Of a DNA stretch of 64,000 nt, positions 18,325 to 26,961 are shown piece after piece. Source of the stretch: Paenibacillus pinihumi DSM 23905 = JCM 16419 (GTDB lineage Bacteria > Bacillota > Bacilli > Paenibacillales > Paenibacillaceae); assembly GCF_000422505.1 (NCBI RefSeq), contig NZ_AULX01000029.1, positions 1 to 64,000 of the forward strand. Direction: 5' to 3'. Position 1 is the first letter of the stretch. Each line of letters opens with the position of its first letter. The position numbers and the translations under genes are program-made. The notes beneath the pieces were generated by a model, which had not been told where the DNA came from, did no database searches, and worked only from the letters and a program-made list of their open reading frames with translations.

Positions 18325-18372
18325 AAAAGAACCGGCTGATCTGTCTGCAAACAGATTCAGCCGGTTCTTTAG
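18325..18372. terminator. Bidirectional terminator between MocR gene and metQ
   Basis: AAAGAACCGGCTGA pairs with TCAGCCGGTTCTTT, with an inner stem TCTG/CAGA. A and T runs on the two sides suit both converging genes. Confidence 0.88.
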
Positions 18373-18412
18373 CTATCCAATATGGATGCTTCCTGTCGAT
18401 GTAAAATTAAAA

Positions 18413-19315
18413 TTAGAATGCTGCTGCAACCGCCACACCATATTTTTCCTCAATAAACTTTTTCACTTCAGGCGATGTCAGTGCTTCATCCAGCTTCTTG
18501 ATTTCCTCGCGGTTCTCATCGCCGGTGCGCACGACAATCACGTTTGCATACGGGGAGTTGGCATTTTCACGGAATACTGCCGATTTCGGGTCTATACCAG
18601 CCTCCAGAATCAGGTTCGTATTAATAACGGCCCCCTCCAGATCCTGCAGCGCCCGCGGAAGTGTGGCAGAGTCGGCCTCTACAAACTTCAGATTTTTCGG
18701 ATTTTCTACAATATCCTTTGGCGTAGCTTCATAGGTCGTCAGACCATCCTTGAGCTTGATCAGTCCTTGCTCCTGAAGCAGCACCAGCGCACGATATTCG
18801 TTGGAAGGGTTGTTCGGAATACCGATTTGCGCCCCATCCTTCAATTCATCCACCGATTTGATCTTGTCAGAATAAAAGCCGATCGGCTCAACATGGACCT
18901 TCGTCGTCACGGTAAAATCATAACCCTGTTCGGTCTTCACGGAATCCAAGTACGGAACATGCTGAAAGTAGTTCGCATCAATCTGCTTTTCCTTGAGCGC
19001 CGGATTCAGCTGGCCTTCATCATCAAAGACGACGACATCGAGATTGACGCCCTGCTCCAGCAGTTTCGGCTTGATAAAGTTCAAAATTTCCGCATGCGGT
19101 ACGGCAGCAGCTCCAATTTTGAGCGTCGTCTCCTTGACCGGCTCTTCCGTTTTGGCGGATGAATCATTTTTTGCACCGGAATTTGCTTCGCCTTGCGCCG
19201 GTTTGCTGTTGGTCGCGCTGCCTGTATTGGAACCCGAACCGGAACCGCAAGCAGTCAAAGCAAGCGTGAACACCAGAATAATTGCAGCCAACATATATGT
19301 TTTTTTGATTTTCAT
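18413..19315 (-). CDS. metQ: MetQ/NlpA-family substrate-binding lipoprotein
   Basis: The 300-aa protein has a lipoprotein signal with lipobox ALTAC at about residue 22 and a Ser/Asn/Lys-rich linker. It then has the NlpA-family fold, recognised from TLKIGAAAVPHAEILNFIKP, then DANYFQHVPYLDS, IGIPNNPSNEYRAL and the C-terminal EKYGVAVAAAF. Such proteins capture D/L-methionine or related compounds and deliver them to MetNI. It is the last gene of a metN-metI-metQ operon, with 144 nt between it and metI. The nearby sulfur-type monooxygenase and the truncated MetN leave open that the ligand is another organosulfur compound. Confidence 0.9.
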   Translation of the reverse strand: MKIKKTYMLAAIILVFTLALTACGSGSGSNTGSATNSKPAQGEANSGAKNDSSAKTEEPVKETTLKIGAAAVPHAEILNFIKPKLLEQGVNLDVVVFDDEGQLNPALKEKQIDANYFQHVPYLDSVKTEQGYDFTVTTKVHVEPIGFYSDKIKSVDELKDGAQIGIPNNPSNEYRALVLLQEQGLIKLKDGLTTYEATPKDIVENPKNLKFVEADSATLPRALQDLEGAVINTNLILEAGIDPKSAVFRENANSPYANVIVVRTGDENREEIKKLDEALTSPEVKKFIEEKYGVAVAAAF

Positions 19316-19459
19316 TGTAAATCCCTGCTTTCCTAAAATGAATTTTGTTTTGCCATAAAGAAAATAGCACCCACATGGTAAGTCCGCTCGAACGGGCTAG
19401 TTTAACCATGCACATCTTATTAGAGCGCTGCACTGCTTGGAATATTCGTTTTAACTAAG

Positions 19460-20128
19460 CTAATCCAGCTTGTATCGCTTGCGTTCAATTCGCTTGGCCG
19501 TATAATCCCCGGTCCACTGAATCGTCTGCACAAGCAGAATAATAATGATGACAGTAGCGAATAAAATATCCTCCCGGAAGCGCTGATAACCGAAGCGGAT
19601 AGCCAGACTTCCCAGTCCTCCTGCACCGATTGCCCCGGCGACAGCTGTAAACTCCGTAATCGCGATGACGGCAATCGTCAGACCGCGAACGAGCGCTGGC
19701 AGTGCTTCAGGAATGAGCACCCGGAAAATGATGGTGAAAGGCGAAGCGCCAATCGCTTTGGCCGCCTCAATTTTGCCTGTATCAACTTCCTTGAGCGAGT
19801 TCTCAATAATTCGCGCCAGGAAAGGAGCCGCCCCGATGGATAGCGAGACGATCGCAGCCGTCGGTCCCAGTGAAGTGCCTACAATTAGCCTGGATAACGG
19901 AAGCAGCAGCACAATCAGAATGATAAACGGCAGTGAACGTACAGTATTAATGAAAGTTCCGGTGATTTTGTTCACGATGGGAGCCGGCAAAATGCCGCCC
20001 TTTTCCGTCACGACGACAATAATGCCAAAGGCAAGACCCAGCAATATCGCAAAGATTGAGGACCAGACCACCATATAGAGCGTCTGCCCCAGCCCCTCCA
20101 GCAGCAAATCGTACAGATCATCCTTCAT
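19460..20128 (-). CDS. metI: MetI-type ABC transporter permease
   Basis: This 222-aa membrane protein with about five helices has the permease coupling motif EAAKAIGASPFTIIFRVLIP (EAA-x3-G-x9-I-x-LP), which docks onto the ATPase. Its size and the C-terminal pattern VAGAIGAGGLGSLAIRFGYQ match MetI. It overlaps metN by 4 bases (ATGA), which implies translational coupling, and precedes metQ. Confidence 0.92.
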   Translation of the reverse strand: MKDDLYDLLLEGLGQTLYMVVWSSIFAILLGLAFGIIVVVTEKGGILPAPIVNKITGTFINTVRSLPFIILIVLLLPLSRLIVGTSLGPTAAIVSLSIGAAPFLARIIENSLKEVDTGKIEAAKAIGASPFTIIFRVLIPEALPALVRGLTIAVIAITEFTAVAGAIGAGGLGSLAIRFGYQRFREDILFATVIIIILLVQTIQWTGDYTAKRIERKRYKLD

Positions 20129-20910
20129 ATGCCCGCACCCAGCCCTTCCACAGCGTACCTCCTGCTCTGGTACCGGTTCACAATGTTGACAAAGCGCTGA
20201 GCCGTCTCGCTCTCCGGATTGAAGAACAGCTTATCGACCGTCCCCGTCTCGACGATACGTCCCTTTTCGATGACCGCCATCTGATTGCAAATATGCTGCA
20301 ATACATCCAGCTCATGTGTGATCAGCAGGATCGTCAACCCGAGCTGGCGGTTGATGTCCTTGAGCAGCTCCAGAATGGAGAAAGTCGTCTCGGGGTCAAG
20401 CGCTGATGTTGCTTCATCGCTCAGCAGCACATCCGGGTCATTGGCAAGCGCCCGGGCGATGCCGACCCGCTGCTTTTGCCCGCCGCTAAGCTGTGACGGG
20501 TAGCTGTTCTCCTTGTCGGAGAGCTGAACCAGATTCAGAATTTCCCTCACCCGGTTGCTAATCTGCACCTTGTCATGTCCAGCGACTTCCAGGGGGAATG
20601 CGACATTCTGATAAACCGTTTTCGCATCCAGCAGATTGAACTGCTGAAAAATCATTCCGATCTTCTGCCTCGCCTTGCGCAATGCTTTGCCTTTCAGGGC
20701 GGTAATGTCTTCCCCTCCAATGAGAATGCGCCCGCCATCAGGCTCCTCAAGGCGGTTCAGACAGCGGATCAGCGTGGACTTGCCGGCGCCACTGAATCCG
20801 ATAATGCCGAAGATATCCCCCTTGCGAACGTCTAATTGAATGTCATCCAGAACCTTGATCCGGCCCTGGACCGTGTTATAGCTCTTGCTAAGTCCCTCTA
20901 CGGCAATCAA
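20125..20910 (-). CDS. metN: MetN-type ABC transporter ATPase lacking the NIL domain
   Basis: The start is TTG at 20910, with GGGAGGGAGG 8 nt upstream (261 aa). Walker A is GFSGAGKST, the signature LSGGQKQRVGIARAL, Walker B DVLLSDEATSALDPET and the switch His is in ITHEL. All are typical of MetN. Standard MetN proteins have about 340 residues with a C-terminal ACT-like NIL domain that binds methionine and shuts the pump (trans-inhibition). Here the protein ends about 50 residues after the switch loop, so that sensor is absent. Control may have moved to the RNA leader upstream (21084-21217). Confidence 0.9.
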   Translation of the reverse strand: MIAVEGLSKSYNTVQGRIKVLDDIQLDVRKGDIFGIIGFSGAGKSTLIRCLNRLEEPDGGRILIGGEDITALKGKALRKARQKIGMIFQQFNLLDAKTVYQNVAFPLEVAGHDKVQISNRVREILNLVQLSDKENSYPSQLSGGQKQRVGIARALANDPDVLLSDEATSALDPETTFSILELLKDINRQLGLTILLITHELDVLQHICNQMAVIEKGRIVETGTVDKLFFNPESETAQRFVNIVNRYQSRRYAVEGLGAGI

Positions 20911-21083
20911 TCCTTCAGCCTCCCTCCCGTTTTGACGTGTGTTTTTTCGGAAATATAAGAATGGACAGCATTCCCTTGACGGGTATTCTTATATTTCTGC
21001 GCGAAACGATGCTGCGTTTGTCAAAAGACGGCTTCAGCCGTTTACGCTTGTTTGTGACACCCTTTGCTTCATCATACAAATAC

Positions 21084-21217
21084 AAAAAGGAGATCCCGAC
21101 TATATAAACAGTCAGCATCTCCGGTTTGCCGGTCGATAGCTACAATTAATTTAACTATTCCTATTGATTTAGTATGACTTATTTTCATAGTATAGGAGCA
21201 TGAGGCCCAAACGTCAA
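21084..21217 (-). promoter_or_regulatory. Promoter, conserved box and attenuator leader 1 (metNIQ)
   Basis: On the minus strand: TTGACG (21217-21212), 17 nt, TATACT (21194-21189), then exactly 27 nt to GGAATAG inside the box ACTAAATCAATAGGAATAGT (21173-21154). Next come CCGG-CAAA-CCGG (21132-21121) and a terminator stem GGAGAT/ATCTCC with inner GACT/AGTC and five T (21122-21084). The second CCGG arm shares two G residues with the terminator stem, so the two hairpins compete. The metN start lies 170 nt further on. The same arrangement precedes the peptide-import operon (31183-31301). The GGAAT core resembles part of CymR-type boxes, which cannot be tested here. No SAM riboswitch or T-box motif was seen. 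Confidence 0.7.
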
Positions 21218-21251
21218 TAGGTTTAAAATAAAATTCCATATCAAGTTTAAA

Positions 21252-21313
21252 TTGACGGACGGTCTATAAAGTGCTAAATTTATATCCAATCATTCTTATT
21301 GTATTTATTGGAT
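21252..21313 (+). promoter_or_regulatory. Promoter and inverted repeat of the LLM monooxygenase gene
   Basis: TTGACG (21252-21257), 17 nt, TAAATT (21275-21280). Immediately downstream lies the inverted repeat TATCCAAT (21282-21289) / ATTGGATA (21306-21313), a likely operator at the transcription start. The gene starts at 21337 after GGAGG. Confidence 0.5.
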
Positions 21314-21336
21314 ATTGAAATTGGAGGTTAATTACG

Positions 21337-22701
21337 ATGGCCCACCCACGACAAATCAAGCTGTCTGCTTACCTGGTCGGAACCGGCATGCATACGGCCT
21401 CCTGGAGGTTGCCCGGGGCACATGCAAGCTCCAGCATCGATATCGATTACTATAAGAAGCTGGCGCAGACGGCCGAGCGCGGCTGCTTTGACATCGCATT
21501 CCTTGCGGACAGCCTGGCCATAAATGAAGTATCCCACTCCATTATATTGAACCGCTTTGAGCCAATTACCCTGATTGCCGCTCTTGCTGGCGCAACCTCC
21601 AGAATCGGATTGGTTGCCACCGCGTCTACTTCCTACATTGAGCCTTTTAATCTGGCGCGCCTGCTGATGTCGGTCGATCATATCAGCAAGGGACGTGCAG
21701 GCTGGAACATCGTCACAACGAGGGATTTGTCCGGCAATACGGCCCGTAATTTCGGGGCAGAGCAGCATCTGGAGCACAGCTTCCGGTATAAACGGGCGGA
21801 GGAATTTTTGCAGGTCGTCCAGGGGTTATGGGACTCCTGGGAGGACGATGCCTTTATTCGAGATAAGGCGGCAGGCAAGTTTTTTGATCCGTCCAAGCTT
21901 CACAGGCTCCACCATCAGGGGGAATTTTTCTCCGTCGAGGGGCCGCTTAATATTGCCCGCTCCCCACAAGGCCATCCTGTGCTTGTTCAGGCGGGAACAT
22001 CGGATGCCGGACAGAGCTTTTCAGTACGGTTTGCCGAGGTCATTTTCTCCATTAAGCACAAGTTTGAGGACGCGCAGCAGTTTTACCGCTCTTATAAGAA
22101 TCAATTGTCACAGCATGGACGCGATCCGGAGAAGGTATTTATTATGCAAGGCATCTCCCCGATTATCGGGAAAACGGAGGAAGAAGCCGATCATAAGCGC
22201 CGGCAGCTTGAAGCGCTAATTACGAACGAAGCCGGACTCCAGTTCTTGTCCGATTATTTCACTCCCCTGGATTTTACCGGCTTTACTTTGAATTCCAGAG
22301 CCCATGAGCTTGGTCTGCACACGATTGAGCTGTCCAAATCCGATTTTAGAAAGCACCGCCCCGTCATCGCCCGGGACAATCCGACGCTGTGCGAGGTCTA
22401 TTCCATGCTGACAGGCGCTTTCAGCCGCAATGAGCTGGTCGGGACTCCGGAGAAAATCGCGGACACACTGGAGCACTGGTTCCGGGAGGAAGCCGCTGAC
22501 GGATTTATGCTGATGGCGCCTTCACTGCCTGACGGGCTGGAAGACTTCGTCGATCTGGTTGTCCCGATTCTTCAGAAACGAGGGCTTGTCCGTACCGAAT
22601 ATGAGGGGCATACGCTCCGTGACCATTTCGGTCTGTCCGCTCCTGCGAGCCGGTACGCAAATACTGCCTATGAAGACGCCGCAATCAGCAAGCCTAATTA
22701 G
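21337..22701 (+). CDS. LLM-class flavin-dependent monooxygenase (NtaA/SnaA/DszA type)
   Basis: The ATG at 21337 (454 aa) follows GGAGG. The protein is a bacterial-luciferase-like TIM barrel of the NtaA/SnaA/SoxA(DszA) group, recognised from WRLPGAHASSSIDIDYYKKL, the LAQTAERGCFDIAFLADS start, GRAGWNIVTT, the NFG segment and HPVLVQAGTSDAGQSF. These two-component oxygenases take reduced FMN from a separate reductase and oxidise sulfur- or nitrogen-containing organics. No flavin reductase is nearby. It is divergent from the metNIQ operon, which suggests oxidation of an imported sulfur compound to release sulfur. Substrate and regulation are inferences. Confidence 0.88.
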   Translation: MAHPRQIKLSAYLVGTGMHTASWRLPGAHASSSIDIDYYKKLAQTAERGCFDIAFLADSLAINEVSHSIILNRFEPITLIAALAGATSRIGLVATASTSYIEPFNLARLLMSVDHISKGRAGWNIVTTRDLSGNTARNFGAEQHLEHSFRYKRAEEFLQVVQGLWDSWEDDAFIRDKAAGKFFDPSKLHRLHHQGEFFSVEGPLNIARSPQGHPVLVQAGTSDAGQSFSVRFAEVIFSIKHKFEDAQQFYRSYKNQLSQHGRDPEKVFIMQGISPIIGKTEEEADHKRRQLEALITNEAGLQFLSDYFTPLDFTGFTLNSRAHELGLHTIELSKSDFRKHRPVIARDNPTLCEVYSMLTGAFSRNELVGTPEKIADTLEHWFREEAADGFMLMAPSLPDGLEDFVDLVVPILQKRGLVRTEYEGHTLRDHFGLSAPASRYANTAYEDAAISKPN

Positions 22702-22746
22702 ACAGAACAGCTCTTAACAGCACAGATGCGGACTCAACAGCACTTT

Positions 22747-22810
22747 AAAAACTGCTTCAGCTCAGCTCCCTGGGTCCATCCGTCCCCGGGAGAGGCGAAG
22801 CAGTTTTTTA
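22747..22810. terminator. Bidirectional terminator
   Basis: AAAACTGCTTC pairs with GAAGCAGTTTTTT across an inner hairpin with CTCCC/GGGAG pairing. It serves the LLM gene and the converging peptide-import operon. Confidence 0.85.
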
Positions 22811-22836
22811 TCTTGATTCATATGGCTTTTCCAGGC

Positions 22837-23820
22837 CTATTCTTGCAGATGGCAGCTTACCCGCCTTCCGGGACGAATCAGCTTTAATGTTGGTTCCTCC
22901 TGGCGGCAGCGCTCCATCACAAACGGGCAGCGCGTATGAAAGGAACAGCCGGAAGGCGTATTCGAAGCACTGGGGATCTCCCCTTGCAGCTTGATTCGCC
23001 CGCGGCTCTGTCCCCGCTGCTCCGCAGGAATAGCCGAAATTAGCGCCTTCGTGTACGGATGCAGCGGCGACTCGTACAGATCGAGCACATCTGCAAGCTC
23101 TACGATTTTGCCCAGATACATGACCGCTACCCGGTCACTCATGTAATGGACAACATTCAGGTCGTGGGAAATGAACAGATAGGTAAGGGAAAAGCGCTGT
23201 TGCAAATCCTTGAGCAAATTCAATATTTGCGATTGTACAGATACATCAAGTGCGGATACGGGCTCATCCAAAACAAGAAATTCCGGCTGCAGCATAAGCG
23301 CTCTGGCAATGCCAATCCGCTGGCGCTGCCCCCCGCTCAGTTCGTGGATATACCGGGGTGCATAAGATTCATTAAGCCCGATTTGCTCCAGCATGTCCCG
23401 TACGTGCGCCTTTCGCTCGCTGCGGGTTCCGATTCGGTGAATACGCAGCGGCTCCTCCAGAAGGCCAGCTATCGTATGCTTCGGATTCATTGAGGTGTAC
23501 GGGTCCTGGAAGACATACTGAATTTGCTTGCGAAGCTGCTTGTCGCGATCAGAACGCAGCCGGAGCAGGTCTTCGCCTTTATAAAATATCCGCCCGCCTG
23601 TCGGCTCCAGCAGTCTTGCTGCAAGCTGTCCGGCGGTTGATTTGCCGCAGCCGCTTTCACCGACCAGTCCGAGTGTTTCTCCTTGGCGGATATGAAGCGA
23701 AATGCCATCAACCGCTTTTAAACTCTGCTTGCTTCCCCATACGCCGCCGAGCGGGTAATGCATCTGCAACTGGTCAATTTCGACCAATGGCCGTACTTGT
23801 CGCTGGAGCTGAAACACCAT
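22837..23820 (-). CDS. Oligopeptide/dipeptide ABC transporter ATPase (OppF/AppF type)
   Basis: The ATG at 23820 follows GGGAGGATA (327 aa). Walker A GESGCGKST, signature LSGGQRQRIGIARAL, Walker B FLVLDEPVSALDVS and a switch His (ISHDL) are all intact. The C-terminal oligo_HPY segment SPLHPYTKALISAIP, followed by Cys-containing GCSFHTRCP and MERCRQEEP, is the iron-sulfur-type tail of the OppDF group. It is the last gene of the seven-gene operon and overlaps the previous ATPase gene by 47 bases in another frame. Confidence 0.92.
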   Translation of the reverse strand: MVFQLQRQVRPLVEIDQLQMHYPLGGVWGSKQSLKAVDGISLHIRQGETLGLVGESGCGKSTAGQLAARLLEPTGGRIFYKGEDLLRLRSDRDKQLRKQIQYVFQDPYTSMNPKHTIAGLLEEPLRIHRIGTRSERKAHVRDMLEQIGLNESYAPRYIHELSGGQRQRIGIARALMLQPEFLVLDEPVSALDVSVQSQILNLLKDLQQRFSLTYLFISHDLNVVHYMSDRVAVMYLGKIVELADVLDLYESPLHPYTKALISAIPAEQRGQSRGRIKLQGEIPSASNTPSGCSFHTRCPFVMERCRQEEPTLKLIRPGRRVSCHLQE

Positions 23821-25090
23821 TACTTATCCTCCCTTCCTGTTCGGCGGCAAAGCACCTTACTGCATGCTGTCCGCCAAGTCCGATCAGCGCAGGCTGATGC
23901 TTGAGGCAGATATCCGATGCCAGATGGCACCGGGAATAGAAACGGCAGCCTTCACCCCGCTCATGAAGCGCAGGCACCACACCCGGAATCGCATACAGCC
24001 GTTCATGCTTTTTAGCCGGTGACGGGATTGACTTGAGCAAGCCTTCCGTGTACGGGTGCTTCGGGGAATCAAACAGCTCATCGACTGTTCCCTGCTCGAC
24101 GATTTGCCCGGCATACATGACGGCAATCCGGTCGCAGAGTTCTGCAATGACGCCAAGGTCATGGGAGACAAGCAGGATAGAGGTCTGATCCTCATCGCGA
24201 ATTTGCCGCAGCAGATCCAGAATATCAGCCTGAATCGTCACATCGAGCGCCGTGGTCGGCTCATCGGCAATGAGCAGCTTGGGTCCGCAGCTCAACGCAA
24301 TGGCAATCATGACACGCTGACGCATGCCACCGGAGAGCTGATGCGGGTAAGCCTTCAGCAGTGCTTCCGGCCTTGGCAGTTCTACCCGTTGCAGCAGCCG
24401 GATGGCCTCCCTATTAGCCTGCTGCTTTTCGAATCTAAGGTGCCGGCGCAGCATTTCTGTCAATTGCTGTCCTATCGTAAGAGACGGATTGAGCGAGGTA
24501 AGCGGGTCCTGAAAAATCATCGCCAGTTCCTTGCCCCGCAGCCTGCGGACCTGTTCGGCTGTAAATTGATGCATCGGCCTGGACTGATACCAGATTTCTC
24601 CGTCCTGAATGTGCATGCCGTCTGCGAGCAGACCCATAATGGACAGGGAAAGCACGCTTTTGCCGCAGCCGGATTCCCCTACGATCCCGATAATTTCTCC
24701 TTGCTTGACCGTGAGGTCAATGCTGTCAATAACCGTTAGAGGTTTCTTCGCCTGAAGCTGTACCTCCAGACCACGGATGTCGAGCAGCAGTTCTTCGGCA
24801 GCAGATGCAGGCTGTGCAAACTGATCCACGTAATTGAGATCACTGAATGCCTGCTCCTGTTGGATATGTGGCGCGCCCCACAATTCATTCGGCTTAACAA
24901 TCGTGTCTTGCCGATTCCCGCCCACCGTTTGCTTCAGCAGCCTTTGTACAGTCGAATCATACAGTTCTTGTTCATTTTCCTCCTTGGCAAAAGGCAGCTG
25001 TTTATTCCTTTCATACTCCATCCAGGTTTGCTTGTTGGCTTCGGGCTTTTGCATGGTCTGCCGCCTTCTCTTCCTCAAAAATTTCAGCAT
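23774..25090 (-). CDS. Peptide ABC transporter ATPase (OppD type) with N-terminal extension
   Basis: The start ATG at 25090 (438 aa) was chosen because TAAGGAGGA lies 10 nt upstream; that site overlaps the stop of the permease gene. From about residue 100 it is a complete OppD-type ATPase: Walker A GESGCGKSV, Q-loop FQDPLTSLNPS, signature LSGGMRQRVMIAIAL, Walker B LLIADEPTTALDVT, switch ISHDL-like VSHDLG, and a Cys-rich C-terminal tail GCRFYSRC. Unlike usual OppD proteins, about 100 hydrophilic, Lys/Gln/Glu-rich residues (starting MLKFLRKRRRQTMQKPE) come first. Their function is unknown. They have no membrane segment. Confidence 0.88.
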   Translation of the reverse strand: MLKFLRKRRRQTMQKPEANKQTWMEYERNKQLPFAKEENEQELYDSTVQRLLKQTVGGNRQDTIVKPNELWGAPHIQQEQAFSDLNYVDQFAQPASAAEELLLDIRGLEVQLQAKKPLTVIDSIDLTVKQGEIIGIVGESGCGKSVLSLSIMGLLADGMHIQDGEIWYQSRPMHQFTAEQVRRLRGKELAMIFQDPLTSLNPSLTIGQQLTEMLRRHLRFEKQQANREAIRLLQRVELPRPEALLKAYPHQLSGGMRQRVMIAIALSCGPKLLIADEPTTALDVTIQADILDLLRQIRDEDQTSILLVSHDLGVIAELCDRIAVMYAGQIVEQGTVDELFDSPKHPYTEGLLKSIPSPAKKHERLYAIPGVVPALHERGEGCRFYSRCHLASDICLKHQPALIGLGGQHAVRCFAAEQEGRISNGVSAPATSTAIGRN

Positions 25091-25106
25091 CCTGGGCATC
25101 TCCTCC

Positions 25107-25916
25107 TTAGGCTCGCCGGTCCCGCAGGTCGCGGATGCCGTCTCCAAGCAAATTAAAGCCGAGCACTGTCAACGTAATGAATATTCCCGGAGCAAGTGCG
25201 AACCAGGGTGCTTTGCTGATATAGCTTTGCGATTCATTCAGCATCCGGCCCCAGCTTGGATCAGGCGGCTGCACCCCCAGCCCGAGATAGCTTAATGCCG
25301 CTTCGATGAGAATTGCAGTCGAGAAACTGAGGGATGCGGCTACAATGACAGGTGAGATGACATGTGGCACAATGTGGCGGAAAATAAGCGTTCCGTGCCC
25401 TGCTCCGAGTCCGCGCGCTGCCCTGACAAACTCAGCCTGCTTGAACTGGAGAAATCCGCTGCGGATGACGCGGGCAAAATTCGGAATTGACAAAATACCG
25501 ATGGCAATCATCGTCTGGAACAGGCTAGGCTCGAAGACTGTGACCAGGATCAGCGCAAGCAGGATGCCGGGAAAGGCCAGCAGCGCATCCACCATGCGCA
25601 TAAGCACCTCATCAGCCCAGCGCCCAATGTACCCGGCTGACGCGCCAATGATGAAACCGCCGGTCAGGCCGATCGCTACCGATACGAAGCCGACTGCAAA
25701 TGCCGTCCGTGATGCCTCCATCACCCTGCTGAAAATATCCCTGCCGAAGTTATCCGTCCCGAACCAATGTCCGCCTCCCGGCGACTGCAACCGGCCTTGA
25801 ATGTTCATTTCATTCACATCATGGGGAATATAGATAAAGCTGATGATCATCATCGAAAGCAGGATGGCGACAAGCACTATGCCAATCCATAACGTCGTTT
25901 TCGCTTTTCTCTTCAT
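25107..25916 (-). CDS. Peptide ABC transporter permease (DppC/OppC type)
   Basis: This 269-aa protein has one N-terminal helix, then the family signature GTDNFGRDIFSRVMEASRTA, further helices and the coupling loop FVRAARGLGAGHGTLIFRHI. The end, GFNLLGDGIRDLRDRR, is the standard C-terminus of DppC-type permeases. It pairs with the DppB-type permease 72 nt upstream to form the membrane channel for peptides or similar solutes. Confidence 0.92.
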   Translation of the reverse strand: MKRKAKTTLWIGIVLVAILLSMMIISFIYIPHDVNEMNIQGRLQSPGGGHWFGTDNFGRDIFSRVMEASRTAFAVGFVSVAIGLTGGFIIGASAGYIGRWADEVLMRMVDALLAFPGILLALILVTVFEPSLFQTMIAIGILSIPNFARVIRSGFLQFKQAEFVRAARGLGAGHGTLIFRHIVPHVISPVIVAASLSFSTAILIEAALSYLGLGVQPPDPSWGRMLNESQSYISKAPWFALAPGIFITLTVLGFNLLGDGIRDLRDRRA

Positions 25917-25988
25917 CGGGACATGTGCCCCCTATTTGTAAGGTAGATTGAATTGGATAGCAAGCAGCAATTTCACCTGCCAAGCCGT

Positions 25989-26921
25989 TTAGCGGATCTT
26001 CGGATTCAGCCACCGGTATGACAGATCGACGATAAAATTCACCGTGATCACAATAAGGGCAATAAGCAGCACCATGCCCTGAACAAGCGGAAAATCCCGG
26101 CTTCCAATTGCCGTTATGAGCAGCCGCCCCATCCCTGGCAGGGTGAACACCTGCTCGATGACGAGACTTCCGGCAAGTATTTCACCGAAGTTAACCCCGA
26201 CGACTGTTATAACGGGAATCAGCGCATTTTTGAGCACATGACGGTAGTAGACCGAACTGTTCTTCAGTCCTTTGCTGCGGGCTGTGCGCACATAATCCTC
26301 GCCGATCTGCTCAAGCATCGTCGTACGCAAGTAACGCACGACGATGGCAATTTGCGGGATAGCCAGCGCGATTGCCGGAAGCGTCAGTGATTTGAGAGAC
26401 AGCCATATATTTTCTGACCACGGTACATAGGTACTGACTGAGAACCATTTCAGAAGAAGTCCGAAGATCAGAATAAGCATAATTCCCGACCAGAAGGAAG
26501 GGATCGCAAGCCCAAGCTGGGTGCCGATGGAAATGATCAGGTCCACAGCCTTCCCTCTCGCTCTTGCTGCGGCAATGCCAAGCGGAACTGCAACAATAAT
26601 TGTAAGGAGCAGCGACATAATTGCCAGAGAAAAGGTTACGGGCAGCCGGCTGGCAATAAGACCAAGCACCGGTTCAGAAAAGCGCAGTGACTGTCCGAAA
26701 TCAAATTGAATGACACCTGAAATCCAGCTAAAAAACTGTTGATGCAGCGGACCGCCAATCCCCAGCTTCTGTTCCAGCTCCGCCACCTGCTCCGGCGATG
26801 CCTCCATCCCGAGGATCGCATGCGCCGGATTGCCGGGAATAATCCGAAAGGCCAGGAAGGTCAGCACGATGACAAAAAATAATGTAAGAACAAGAGTCAG
26901 CATTCGCCGTGTTACAAACAA
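25989..26921 (-). CDS. Peptide ABC transporter permease (DppB/OppB type)
   Basis: This 310-aa protein has about six helices. It has the DppB N-terminal pattern RMLTLVLTLFFVIVLTFLAF, then RIIPGNPAHAILG, and the coupling segment DYVRTARSKGLKNSSVYYRH. The GVNFGEILAGSLVIEQVFTL stretch and the end YRWLNPKIR are also typical. It lies 40 nt downstream of the binding-protein gene and belongs to the same operon. Confidence 0.92.
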   Translation of the reverse strand: MFVTRRMLTLVLTLFFVIVLTFLAFRIIPGNPAHAILGMEASPEQVAELEQKLGIGGPLHQQFFSWISGVIQFDFGQSLRFSEPVLGLIASRLPVTFSLAIMSLLLTIIVAVPLGIAAARARGKAVDLIISIGTQLGLAIPSFWSGIMLILIFGLLLKWFSVSTYVPWSENIWLSLKSLTLPAIALAIPQIAIVVRYLRTTMLEQIGEDYVRTARSKGLKNSSVYYRHVLKNALIPVITVVGVNFGEILAGSLVIEQVFTLPGMGRLLITAIGSRDFPLVQGMVLLIALIVITVNFIVDLSYRWLNPKIR

Positions 26922-26961
26922 GCGGCCTTCATCCCCTTCCCGAGCTTACGAATGAATGGAC

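Noticed and set aside
20911-21336. SAM riboswitch or T-box upstream of metN
   Set aside because: The conserved S-box core and the T-box AGGGTGG-type sequence were looked for on the minus strand and not found.
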